Shown here: positions 1 through 11,900 of the stretch, in pieces | Position numbering within the stretch: position 1 is the first letter of the stretch | How the letters are laid out: the number at the start of each line of letters is the position of its first letter | From: Mesaphorura yosii | Taxonomy: Eukaryota; Arthropoda; Collembola; Poduromorpha; Tullbergiidae | Assembly: GCA_009869945.1 (NCBI GenBank) | Contig: WIXG01000057.1 | Coordinates: 124,001 to 188,000 of the forward strand | Length of the DNA: 64,000 nt | Direction: 5' to 3' | Notes under the pieces: model-generated | What the model was told of the DNA's origin: nothing | Databases searched by the model: none | The model's input: the letters and a program-made list of their open reading frames with translations, nothing else | Position numbers and translations under genes: made by a program

Positions 1-488
1 ACGGCAGGGCACAAAAGAGTGAAACTTTGTTTAGTTCCCCAAAAACATTACGCAGCCAAAGCGAAATCGAGACGAGAGCGAAAGCAAAGGCAAAAGCGGG
101 CACGACGCACGGGGCCGGGACAAGAAAGACTCTCGTTCTCGTTTGTTTGCAGTTTGTCGTAGTCGTAGCACTTTGCGATGGTGCCAGCAAGTCTGGAGGC
201 CAGAGCGCAAATTCCTTTGGCTTCTTGCGCCGATTCGACTGCTTTTGGCTGCTTCTGGCTGCCTGTTTCTTTGCTGCCTGCCGTCGTTACTTGATACACA
301 TTTACGTTTCGGATGCGGATCTTTGCAAGACGGCACGTCACGGCGCACGATACGGGCACTCTTGCATGCAGTATTTGCTTTCCTTTTCTTTGCCGTCCAC
401 GATCACGTCAACGTCCACGTCCACTCTACTGCGATTCGCTCAATTTAAAGTCTACAGTCTAGTTTTGTATGGACACGTTCAATTAAGC
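1..488. other. Upstream region of the first tetraspan gene
   Basis: No gene is supported here. An open frame in phase with the first tetraspan gene continues upstream of its chosen start, but it has no methionine with a convincing context and reads as low-complexity sequence. This stretch is best taken as 5' untranslated or promoter sequence of the gene starting at 489. Confidence 0.5.
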
Positions 489-1792
489 ATGCACGAGCAC
501 CAACACCACGCTTCCGAACATCACGCGTCGGCGTCGCCGAGGCCAAAGTTTGAGACGATCGTGACACAAGTTGAGAAGGCGCACCACGGTGGCGTCAGCA
601 TCGGCCATGGTCCCGGTTTCAAACATGGTCACGGCCATAGCCACGGAGCACACCACGAGACCTACGAACTGAGCTTACTCCACGGTGGTCCCGGTGCCTA
701 CCCGCACGAACATAAAAAGTCCAGGCCCCCGACGCCTGATCCGATTGTCGACACGCTCACGTACCGGACGAGCACACGGGTCATCGCTGTGATTGATATC
801 GTAAGTGTATCGCGTATCCTGAGAGAAACGGCGTGAACTTTGGAAGGAGCGTGGAACTGACTGGACACTGTATTTTCTAGGTTTATTCCATGGTTATGCT
901 CATTTTCCAGCTGGTCGTGCTGATCGGTGGCAGTTCCTACAGGCAAAACGCGGACGAGGCGCTGGATGAAAGCGAAGCGGAAATGCGGAAGATGAGTAAG
1001 TTCAGTTAATAACCACATCGAAAACAACGGAATCTACTTTAGCTTTTACCTTTGTTCTCATTTTACAGACTTGACAATTGGCGTCCTCATCTGGATGGGG
1101 ATGTTTGCCGTGTGCATCGTCCAGTTGCTGGTTGCAGGCGCATTGTATGGCGGCACTAACGAAGTTGGTTAAATTTTATTAAATGAAAACCTGACTTAAA
1201 GATAAATATGCACAGTTCTGTCTTAATTTATGCTCCACAGAGAGACGGTCGTAAAACACTCCGGAACTGCCGGATCTGGTGTGCTATGTCCATCTTCCTC
1301 GTCCTGCTCCTCACGCTGGAGCTCGTGGGGATCGTCGCCTCCAACGAAATTACTGCGTTCCTGTTCCCACTCCTCGTCTTCACTACGGAGCTTGTGTTCC
1401 GCCTTGTGGGGCTCGTGATAATCTCACGCTTCATCAAAGAACTTAATTTCGAACTGAGTGACTTGGCGGAAGGAACTAAAGACGTGCATTACACTCAGCT
1501 ACCGACTGCGTCGACCCATTCGCCAGTGCATTCGATAACCAGCAGCAAGAATACGGAGTACGAGTACCTGTTCCAGCAAGTTCATGGCCACGACCAAGAC
1601 GACCACCACCAGAGCCACTCTCCAGTGCACAGGGTTCACCAAGGGCACGATCAAGGACATGGAAGGGCTCACGATCACGATTATGGATCCCATGGCCACG
1701 GATACGGACACGGTCACGGAAGTCACGGTCAAGGACATCTTCAGCATCTTTCCAAGAATCACCACGAACAGCATCAAAGGCACGTCGTGTAA
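489..1792 (+). CDS. Histidine-rich LAPTM4-like tetraspan membrane protein (family member 1)
   Basis: Four exons: 489-800, 881-995, 1069-1163, 1241-1792 (intron phases 0, 1, 0; 357 aa). The N-terminal about 95 residues are soluble and histidine-rich, ending in R-V-I-A-V-I-D-I at the first intron. Four hydrophobic segments follow: one in exon 2, one in exon 3 and two in exon 4. The last contains the family motif V-F-R-L-V-G. The C-terminal tail of about 110 residues is again dense in His and Gly, with repeated HGH/GHGH units, which could bind zinc or copper; that is inference. There is no PPxY motif. The start is the ATG followed by H-E-H-Q-H-H. The third donor (GAA|GTTGGT) is weak but is the only one that keeps phase. 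A possible poly(A) signal AATAAA lies at 2362-2367. Family by resemblance to LAPTM4/Mtp four-span lysosomal proteins; exact function unknown. Confidence 0.75.
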
Positions 1793-4520
1793 TTTATAAG
1801 GGCGTCATCATATTGCGAAGGGATTCCGAATGGTGCTCGCTCAACCTCAGCAAGGCCTCCGACGATTTACAAGGTTCAAGTGTAAAACGGGTGAATTATT
1901 GACTTCGACTTGGCTCAAGTACTTATACTTAATTTAATGTAATTAAAAGGCTGAACTATGAACTGCGTGGTACTGTACTGTACTGCTATAACTGTTTACT
2001 ACTACAATTTGTAGTACAATGTACTTGATATTTGTTTGAATAAGTTTAAGCAATCGGATAATAATTGGCTTGCTTCCTGGAACTCGTTTGCTCACCGCCG
2101 CCGTCGCTGAAATCTATTTAATTTAATGTCCTGTGATTACGTGTGATTGTAGAAGCTGTATGAAAGCGTTTGTAGACAAATTACAAATTGTTAATTGAGT
2201 ATGGATACAATTTAATTATAAACAAGATACAATACAATACCAGGAATGAGAATGGCACGGCTGGTCTCATTTTGACCTGAATAAGTGATAAGCCTGAATT
2301 CGAACCTTCTGTTCTAGCTTATAAACATTACTACAAGAGTACGACAGTACAAGATTTGACAAATAAATACTCAAGAGCCAGAGATTTGGCATGGAATTTC
2401 TAAGAGTTCTGTTTGCTGTGCTTAGTGTTTCGATTTAGCATGAAAGTAGGCCAGTCAGCTCGAATATTCATTTCAGTCATCGAGACTGACACCGCCACAA
2501 GCCGTAACTTCGAATTTTGCAGGCTGGAGTGCATTGCTGGAAATGGAAACACATTTTGTCTTCATTTATTCGCAATTCGCACGCCTCAGCCATTTAATTG
2601 GCTCCCGGACGACTTGCCAGGCCTGACCTGGCGTGGGTCGCCAGGCAAGGCGTACGGCACTCCTGTGCTGGAACTGCAAATCAGTGTGAATTTTATGCTT
2701 ATTTTGCTCTGCTTGATAGAAATGCGGGGTAACAACTGGTTGGAAAGTAATTAAAGGTAAACAAATGCAAATGAGTGTTATTTTGGGCCTTTCTTGCGTT
2801 CAAGGCTAGCCAGCCCCATGACTTGGTGGAAGTTGGAACTTCGATATACTTCTTGTCCAAGTTCGGATTCGGCCCGACGAATCTAGGCGCTCTCGCAAAA
2901 ATACGACGTGACTCCATTAATTTTGCAGGTTATTCATAATTCATCGAATTTACTCAATTGACGGCAAGAAAGGCAAGAATTATAGCGCAGCAGTTGTCAC
3001 ATTTGTCCAATCACCTAATAGGATTTTTATTGCAAAAGTTCCGCGCGTGGATGACACATCGTTACTATTGTCCCTGGAGGAAGTTTTACAGAAGGTTAAC
3101 TCGTTATTAGCCAAAGTAGCTTTATTCTATTTACAGAATCCCAGCGTCAGCATTTAATCCACTCGCAAGCGTTTCCGGACTGAACCAACTTATCAGCAAA
3201 TTCCACATCGCCCGCGCTCACCACACAGGCAAGGTCATAACGAGGCTCGCCATTTACTGTACACTGGCGTTGCGTTTTGCGCCTGCTGCTTCTCTGCTCT
3301 GCAATAATAATAACTTGATCGTTTAAACTCTTTAATGACTTTATTTTCACGTACTCCAGTGCACCCGCATTAAAAGTACATTGTGCATTGCACCAAACGA
3401 AAGTAATGCAAAGACGTACACGCACGCGTTCACGCGAGCGTTGAGAGGATTAAATGCTTTACAAATATCAACAGAAACAGCAGAAGTGGGACAAAATTTA
3501 GTCCAGTAACTTCCAGTGCAGTGCTTCACTGGCTCCATGACCGAATCTTGAGTCTCGGTCTTTCCCTGCTAAAGTGCCATGGCAAATAGCCCAATGGAGA
3601 GTTGGTCTTGGTCGTTGTCGCATTCTGCGGCGAGCTTGGAATTGTGGAATGAAGCCATGAGCCACTCAGTTGGCAGTTTCATACTTACATTAAACATTAA
3701 TGTCTCTTATCTCTGGACTTCAACTCGAGTCAGCCTGAATTTTGTTCCGATTTTACAAATGTGACTGAATTTATTCAATTTATTCATTGCGTGCTCCTTT
3801 TGAAAGCAATGCCACGGCGTACCGCGCCGTGCCGTGCCAGAGAAGATCGGATCAGTGTGAATGGTGAATGTGAGTATGAGTCCGGAATTGAAAGATGACA
3901 CGATCCGATAAGAGCACGACATAGAGCACTAAGAGTGCCAAGAATAGGACTGAAAGCCTGGCAGTCGCCGAAAGCCGAGTCATTTTCCATAGCTGAAGGG
4001 GTTCTTGAATGGGAAATCTGTATTTTTCCAAGCTGCAATATTTCTAGAGCCACAAATGAAATGTACGCAGATGAAAATTACGAGCAGCTTCCAGTATTCG
4101 CTTTGCAACATGTTTCTCAGCAACGCGAGCAAGGCTTCAATGCGCTGAGCGTGGTGAAAGTGAGAAGAGACGACGGCGGTGAGTTTGCAAACCAAGCCGG
4201 AGTTCTTGACATTGATTTCACGAGCATTAGTCGTACCAGTCAACGCAGTGCTCTTTTTTTTTAGCCACGAGGTTAACCTCTTCAAAATTAGTAGTAAAAG
4301 GTGGTGTTGATTATCAACTCGCTACTTGTATTACGAGGTCAACAGGTGTGCAGAGCAGAGCATCAGAGACTGGTGTTCGTTTGAGACTGTTGGTGTTGAG
4401 AGTTGAGAGGAGACTTGCAATCAGAATCAGAGAATGCTGAAATCCTCAAAATACTTGAAAGGCAACCCAAACAAAAAGAAGAAAGCAAAGGCGTGACGTG
4501 ACGTAAATTGGCAAACTGGA
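1793..4520. other. Intergenic region, no gene recognised
   Basis: About 2.7 kb between family members 1 and 2. Open frames are short, overlap in several frames and have no splice-consistent partners or recognisable domains. The left end must contain the 3' untranslated region of the first gene. A short GTACT-type repeat is visible around 1971-1987. Nothing else is supported. Confidence 0.6.
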
Positions 4521-5936
4521 ATGGACCGAAGAATTGGGTCAGAGGATCCAGCATACCGGCTCTCGGCCAAGGTCGTGGCGATCTTGGATATTGTAAGTAA
4601 AAGTAAATAATTAGGGGTAAGACAAACGAGGCCGTTCAAAAAGGTATGAAATCCACAAGAAACCTGGAGTGACAACAAGGTTGCATTCTAGCCTAGGATG
4701 TAATAGAATCTCGAGTGACGCGTCTGTGTGATTCTGAGAGGCAGCGTGTCGCAAAGACAGCATTGCTTTGCTTTCATTCGTACACAAGAATACAACGAGA
4801 GCTTAATTGTTGTACTGCTCCTGCCCTGTAACTTTATGAGTTTATCACCCACGTTGTAAACTGAACTTAGCGTTGAACTTCGACTTGACCGACATGAACC
4901 TCCAGGACTTTGTCAGGCTTCCTGAACTCGGCGGCTCTTGGGACTGATGTTGCGAAAAACTTCTGAGGACCACGTCAGTACCAAGCAACAGCAGCGGAAA
5001 AGGTTGGAAAAATTTTCTGCCAGCTCGCTCAAGTTTCCGAAGAAGTCGACCCAACATTCCGCATAAATCAACATGCGAAACGAAACGAAACACACGCGCA
5101 CCTGTCAACAAGAAATATAACTGAGCCAAAGAACTCACTGCTCGCCTTCGTGCAACCTAAAGCAGCATCAAGACTTGCAAATTGATGTTCTTGTCCTGGT
5201 CTTGCTTGCAGGGCGCAGCCATTGCCACGTTGGCATTCCACGTGTTCACCATTTTAACTCAGGAGACATCGGAGGAGACGAAACATTCCAGGAGGGACGT
5301 GCTCGTGCCGCTCACACCTGTTCAACGTAAGCGAGATTGTCGTCCATGCCCGACCAACCACGAAACTCTATTTAGCCTATCGTGCCAAAGTTCCGTTCGC
5401 TTAAACGGAATTGAGCCTTAATCCGATTTTATCACAATTTTAGTGCAATTACATGGCTATTTCCTGGTGCTAGCATGGATTGGAATAATCGCAGTCAACA
5501 TTGTCCAACTTCTGATTGGCAGTACACTTTTTAATTGCACATCTCTTCAGGTAGACCCGGTATTCATCTACAATATTTCAGCATCGCACGCCTTTTCTAC
5601 AAATAATCCTGAATTTTTGCATGTTTCCAGGTCGAAGCGACAAAAGCTCTGAGTGGATCCCGTACCTGGATCAAAGCCTGCATCTTCTTGATAATTCTCC
5701 TCGTATTCAAGCTAGTCATTCTGTATTTCATGTCCGAAATGGGCACTCGTGTCACGTACACGTCACTCATTTCCGTCGTAGAGCTCGCTTTCCGAAGTAT
5801 CGGACTTGTGACTGTCATGAAGTACTTGCACGCTGTGACGACGGCGTTTCCAGACATCTCACAAATATACTACGAAGCTCAACAATTAGTGGAATCACCG
5901 GAAAGGAATCCCGTGACAGACGCAGTCTGGTTTTGA
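4521..5936 (+). CDS. LAPTM4-like tetraspan membrane protein (family member 2)
   Basis: Four exons: 4521-4592, 5212-5326, 5444-5550, 5631-5936 (phases 0, 1, 0; 199 aa). The short first exon encodes about 24 residues ending K-V-V-A-I-L-D-I. Membrane helices lie in exon 2, exon 3 (W-I-G-I-I-A-V-N-I-V-Q-L-L) and two in exon 4, the last with F-R-S-I-G-L-V. The tail is short, ends near P-V-T-D-A-V-W-F and has no PPxY. Exons 2 to 4 have exactly the same lengths as those of the gene at 17911 (115, 107, 306 nt) and nearly the same protein, so the two are close duplicates; only exon 1 differs strongly. AATAAA at 6069-6074 is a likely poly(A) signal. Lysosomal or endosomal location is inferred from the family. 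Confidence 0.8.
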
Positions 5937-8900
5937 GTTGCCAAACATCGGAATGACACATGTATCTGGTCGAGAACAGCTACTTGTCAAAAATATTTAT
6001 GGCATCTTCGTCTTGGACGGCTGAATATTAATTTTTGCTGCTTCGGAAAGGACTGGCAATTAACTTCAAATAAAATTTAACATTTCATTGGTGCTGCTCT
6101 CCAATTTGTCGTACAACTCACTACGCTTTAATCAAATTGTTTAGTATTTGTTTTGATGAGAAAGTGAAAGTAATTAGCTGGGTTCTCGCCTTAAGCTAGG
6201 CGCTGGCCGTACTCCTCAGTAGCTTTCAGGTTTGTGAAGGTCAGTCAACAAAGTCAACGGACTTTGCTTCATTAGTGACGAGATGATGAGCAAAACCTTG
6301 AGCAACCAAGCAGCGAGCAGGATCCTGATTAGAAGAACGCCCGCTTGTTTGTGTTGTGTGTATCTTTGCTTTTGGATCTAATTTACTGACGCACCCCAAC
6401 TCCAGAATCAAGTCCGACTCCCGGGTGTAATCTTTGATTGTGTGTGCGATTCATTCATTTCACTAAGCAGCTTTCAGCTACACAGCATCCTGTGAACGAA
6501 TTCCTAGGTCCAACGGCCTCGATCCGAAACCTGAAAGATGAAAGATGGACAAACACTGCAGGGAGTGTTACGCATTGGCATTACGCTTGGAATTTCTCAA
6601 ACAATTTAGCAAAGGCAACAAATAACTGCGCAGGCGAATTCCTGGAAGAGTTAAGCGCCTTAATGAAGTCTCATCCACTTGCTACATCGCCTGGTGTTGC
6701 ATGAGGTACGAGATGCGGACAGAGCCCGGACAACTTTCATCAGTGAAGTTGGTCTATGCTGCCCGGATCCTTGTCGAAAATTGCAAAAAATTGATGGCAA
6801 GATCAACCCGAAGAAAATTTGTTGCTTCAAATGGCATGTTTAACTTAAGTTACGTCAAGAACGTGAATCTTCTCTTCCAATTTGTAAATATTTTGCTTTT
6901 TTACATTAAAAGTTTTAAACTTTGCTCATAATTCTGGATCAACAGAGCAGATGCACATTACTCCATTCATAATTTATTAGTACAGTATGCACCAAGTTCT
7001 CCAGTCTGACGTGTTTACGACTTGTGTGACATCGACGGTCGTCATCAAGCTACAAGATCGTTACAACTTTATTTAACTCAAACGGAACCTCTTTTCATAC
7101 GGAGCAGATGCAAACGTCAACTACCAAATGAGAGTCTGTTTATAGACAGAACAAAATTTTATTGAACAGCGTTTGCCGAAGCGTCGTCGAGTCGTGTACA
7201 TTTCTACTTGGAGTTTCAAGTTTTATTATTGCCCAACACGAATCGGTACATCTGCGCTAAAAGCTTGGCACATTAAATTTTATGTCATGTTTCACAAATT
7301 CAAATTTTATTACGCGACAGGCGTGTGTTGTATTTCCATTTGACAAGGACACGGCGAGTGTGAGTATTTCCCATAAACTTACTTCGCCTTTCGAGTGTCA
7401 CAGTTTTACAAGATTCTCGTGCTTTCACATTCACTCCGCTTGTATCTTTCGCTGGCTCGAGCGAAGCTCCACGATACAAAACGTGAGTAAGCTCCATGAA
7501 TACATTTTACTCAATAAAATTTAGTTAAGCGACGCATTTCTTAGATGACTACGCGCGTGTGGGTTGGCCAAACCAGGCCTGGGCAGGCCTTGGCTTAATC
7601 CATAAATTATGAGCTTGGTCGCGTATTTACCTGTTAATGAATGGAAATAGAAATTAATGATGGCATTTCATTGAATTTACAGTGAGACACTGAATGAGTG
7701 AGGTCAGAATGGAAGAAGTCATCGGTACCACGAACACAAACCTCCTACGAAGCCAAGCTCTACAACACGGAAATGGGAAGTCTGTCTAGTCTGCCGGGAA
7801 AGCAATCTGTCTAGGCTGGCTGCTTTAATTTCGACGTAGCGAATTCAGGTCGAATGTCAAATCGCCTCCACATCAAAAGTAGAAAACTCCGAATATTTGA
7901 TTAATTACGCTTTGTCTCCGTCATTACAAGCTGAGTGCGAGGCTTGGGATCTATTTTTGTGCCACTGCATTGCTTTGTGGATATTTACTTTCAAGTGAAT
8001 TTATAAACTTGATAGAACTCGTAATTGAGACTTTTGTGACACAAACAGAAAAACATCCTATTTTTGGAGCCACTCGCCATATTTTGTTTTTAATAACGAC
8101 ATTGATACTTCTTTGACACCAGTTTGCCTTAAGTTGATTAGAATGAGGCTTTCGAGTCGCTTCTTCTGACCGTGACAGCTTGAATTGTTGATTGTCCGGG
8201 TGGAAGTGAAAGGCGATGATGAGAAAAGACGAAGAATCCTCTCTGGAATGAAGGAGTGGACGCTTTCATGAATAACATTGCGAAGACTCGAAGACATGTG
8301 CCGGAGTGTCGTTGCGAGAAATGCTTTGCTTTTTATCATATTCGGCCTCCTTCCATGCATGTTCCAAGCGAAGATTGGCATTCTCGTTTCCATTTTTCGT
8401 ATGAATGGGAATCCTGACTTTCAACGCGATAAGATTTAATATAAACAAGGCTTCAGGATCGGATGACTGAAAGTTCACGTTCCCTGCGCAAATTTTCTGT
8501 GAAAATAATAATGAGAAAGATTGAAATGCGTTAGCGTCAGCGTGAGTGCGTGGGATGCGCTGCGAAAAAAAGGATATTGAGTCTGAGACTAACCGTCAAT
8601 GCAAACTTGACTTTCACTTTTCGTCTTAAAATATGCAAAATTGAAATATCAAAATGAAACAAAGTATGCATAAAACTAATAAAGTGCAAAATTGCGAAAT
8701 ACTTTGCATTTTCCATATAAAATAAGCGAAAGCGAAGATCAATAGAGATCAGCTGCGCTGCTTACGCTTTACGCAGGGAAAGGCGTCATTGGAAAACCGG
8801 CTTGGCATTAAATGATAGTAAGTCAAAGGTGTTGCACAAAAGCCCACTAGTGCCCGCTACGTAGCTAAAAGAGTAGAGTTATGTAAAAAAAAAAGGGCCA

Positions 8901-11900
8901 GTTGAATCACGATTTTCACTGCACCACGTCAATGTCAACCGACACGTATGTATCATGTGAACTAGTTACACACTAAGTAGGTGAAAATATTCGCTAAGTA
9001 ATGGGAAAGCGAAATGTGTTGCATGGAAAGTCAATAAGTCAAGGTTTAACTTTTCATCTTTCATACTGTCTATCAGCTGGCTGCCGGATCAGTGAATACG
9101 TTCGCATTTCGTATGATCTTTAAGCTAATCTGGGAATACATGAAAATGTAATTTCCGTCCATGATTTGCCATTCGATCATATTTCACATTTCACTGCGAG
9201 TGTACTTTCTGTTGTTTTAATGCACTGGCACTCAGAAATAAGGTGCATGTTGAAAGTATTGAGTTACCGCCATCGGGCTCACTCGCACGCGGACCTAACG
9301 AACCGTGATCCGTGAAATTTTTGATACACTCGTCCCAGCGGCCAGCCATGCATGCACTGCACGTGAAGTATGCATGAGTGACTTGCGAATTTTCGAGCAT
9401 AAATCATAATATCTAGAATCCAACAAATCAGCGAACTGGAATTTTTAGCGAATTTAGGGAAAATTTGAGCCCACATTTCCAATTTCCATTGAGCACTCTG
9501 CGGGCTCTTCATTCCACGAACTTTGATAAATGAAGAATGCACACAAAATGCCAATATGCCAAATTCTGGAAAGAATTAATCAATATCAGGCAACGGAGCG
9601 GCAAGAATTCATGACACTGTGTATCTGCATGAATTCCATGCCCGTGCCCACGATCGCAGTGTTACTCGTGAAAGGATCACCCGCTGCTTTCACCTGCCAC
9701 TGTGCTGCTTGAAAGTGTAATTAAGGAGCACATGAAACGCTTTTTATATCATTAGAACTCGAATTTACTACGTCACTGAACACAGAATTGAGTTTCTTAG
9801 TAAGTTGGGGTACGGGAACGTGGCACAGCATGGCGCGCTCCCAAATTCTAAGAATTTGAACCGTATGAATTCTAGACTTTCTAGATTTCTTACCTTGTCA
9901 GCTTTTGTTTGAGCCCAGTTGAGCCTGTTTATTGTTCCAGCCTTTTGTTGTGCGTCTGCTTTTGCTTTACTTTCTTAACGAAATACAAAAGCTAATGACG
10001 AATAGTCTTTCAGCAGTCAGCAGGCTGAGTAATTGTAAATTCGAAAGCAAGTCACGTCAGGGCCCAAAAGACAACTTGACTTACTTGACAATAATTTTAC
10101 CAAATTCCAGACTTCAGTCAAGATTGTCACCACATTTCTCCAAGAAAGGCAGACTTAAAATGCCAGTGAAGTGACAAAGGGGAATTAAACACGAAGAGGT
10201 GACACCTAATTAAATTATGCGACCCTTCTCGTCTCGTGTCATGTGGCACTTCTTTCATAATCGAATGAATTTGGTGTTAAATTCCAGGCCAAGGAAATGA
10301 ATGACTTCATCAATCTATTCTGCTGGACATTGATTAAGAAATTTCAAGAAATTGTCTCATTTGATTCCGATCCTATTTTTGGATTCGGGACCTTTGGAAA
10401 GGCGTACGAATGTGAAAATCGAATCATTTCCTTGCAGTTTCATGTATTTCTGCCACCGCCATAAGCAATGATATGACCATGATACGGCTTCGAGTTTGAG
10501 TTCGAGAGTCTGAGTTCAGGTTCAGGGTTCAAGCTTCATTTCCTTTCTACTCTATTTCCACACCGAACTACTTTGACTCCTGCAATTGGCAATCTCTCGT
10601 TGGTAATTGAATTCGGGAAACATCTTCCAATCTGTCCAAACTCCAATGACTCTGAGTGCGGAAAGTGGCTCGCCTCGTACACAATGCAAAGCGCTATGCC
10701 GAAAGGTGTCTTTCACAAGGACAGATCTTTTCACTACCGTTTTACAGACTAGACTCGGCTGTAGAATGGACAATACTTAAATTAGACAAACCACAGATAA
10801 TTGCAGTTAAAGCCCAGCCACAGCCTCGCTAGTCACTGAGGAACTGATGAAATACGAATCAATGACACAATTACTACAACCATTAACAGCCGAACCCTAC
10901 GGCAAGTGGACACGTGAACTGTTGTGTACTGTGCATTTAAATTGAATATTCTACAGAAAATGGAACGGTTTCACGCTCACCTCACCGTGTCTACGAAAGT
11001 TGGAAAGATCTCAATCCTTTTAAAATGGTACTAGATTGCAGACTCCATTTGATAAGGCTTCAAGAAAGTCAGTTAGTTGTTCAGTCTATCGGACCCAGGA
11101 AGCACGCATTCAGTCAATCTGGCTTGATAAATGGAAATTGTGACATTTTATTGTGCGATTGTTGATTTTGATCGCGACTTTCGTGACCGTGATGGAATTT
11201 GATGGCAGTATTGTGCAGAATTTGATTAGATAAATGTGCCTGTCTCTATTTTCCCCATTGTTATGTGCTCGAAGGTACTAGCAGATCACTCCCTGCTGGG
11301 AGTAGACTTTTCATTCCTTTTTACAAAGAAATGACCGATCAACCTACTTTACAGCAGAATCACATCACTTTTATAGTCTGCGTCCTTTACAATTATAAAG
11401 ATTAACCGTTTAACTTTGACGAGAGAACGTTAGCGCACTACTTCTCAATGTCTGCAGCTTGTTGACTATAAAAGTGCCATAAACGTGCAGACCAAGCCAT
11501 TACAAAGATTAAACATCTCGTAGACGAGACTAACCAGACGAGACCTTGACTGCACTAGTGAAAGTAATATAAGATTGGCTCAACTCAAGCCCCAGCGCAG
11601 CCACATCAAAAGTATTCGGATTTTATTTATGCTCTTTTACTCGTGTGCGTCGTGCTTGAGTCGAGAGTTTGAATCGCTGCATAACGCAATTTTGAAGTCT
11701 CTAAGCGAAGATATTTGCACATGCACGTCATTTTTTGCACGTTACATTAAATGTTATGTACTGAGTACTGACGTCGTCTGTCTGCCGTCTGCGTGTCTAA
11801 AGTGTCTATCATCATTCGCAATTCACAACATCTTTTATTAAATTTTTGCCTCATGTTTTACAAATTCGCATTACGTACACAATCGAATGTCGACTCGACG

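Noticed and set aside
27-488. Longer N-terminal extension of the first tetraspan gene
   Set aside because: The open frame extends upstream but is low-complexity, lacks a good start context and has no counterpart in the paralogues.
2270-2330. GGTTCGAAT-type B box on the minus strand near 2296-2306
   Set aside because: The T-stem does not pair and no A box or acceptor stem is present at tRNA spacing.
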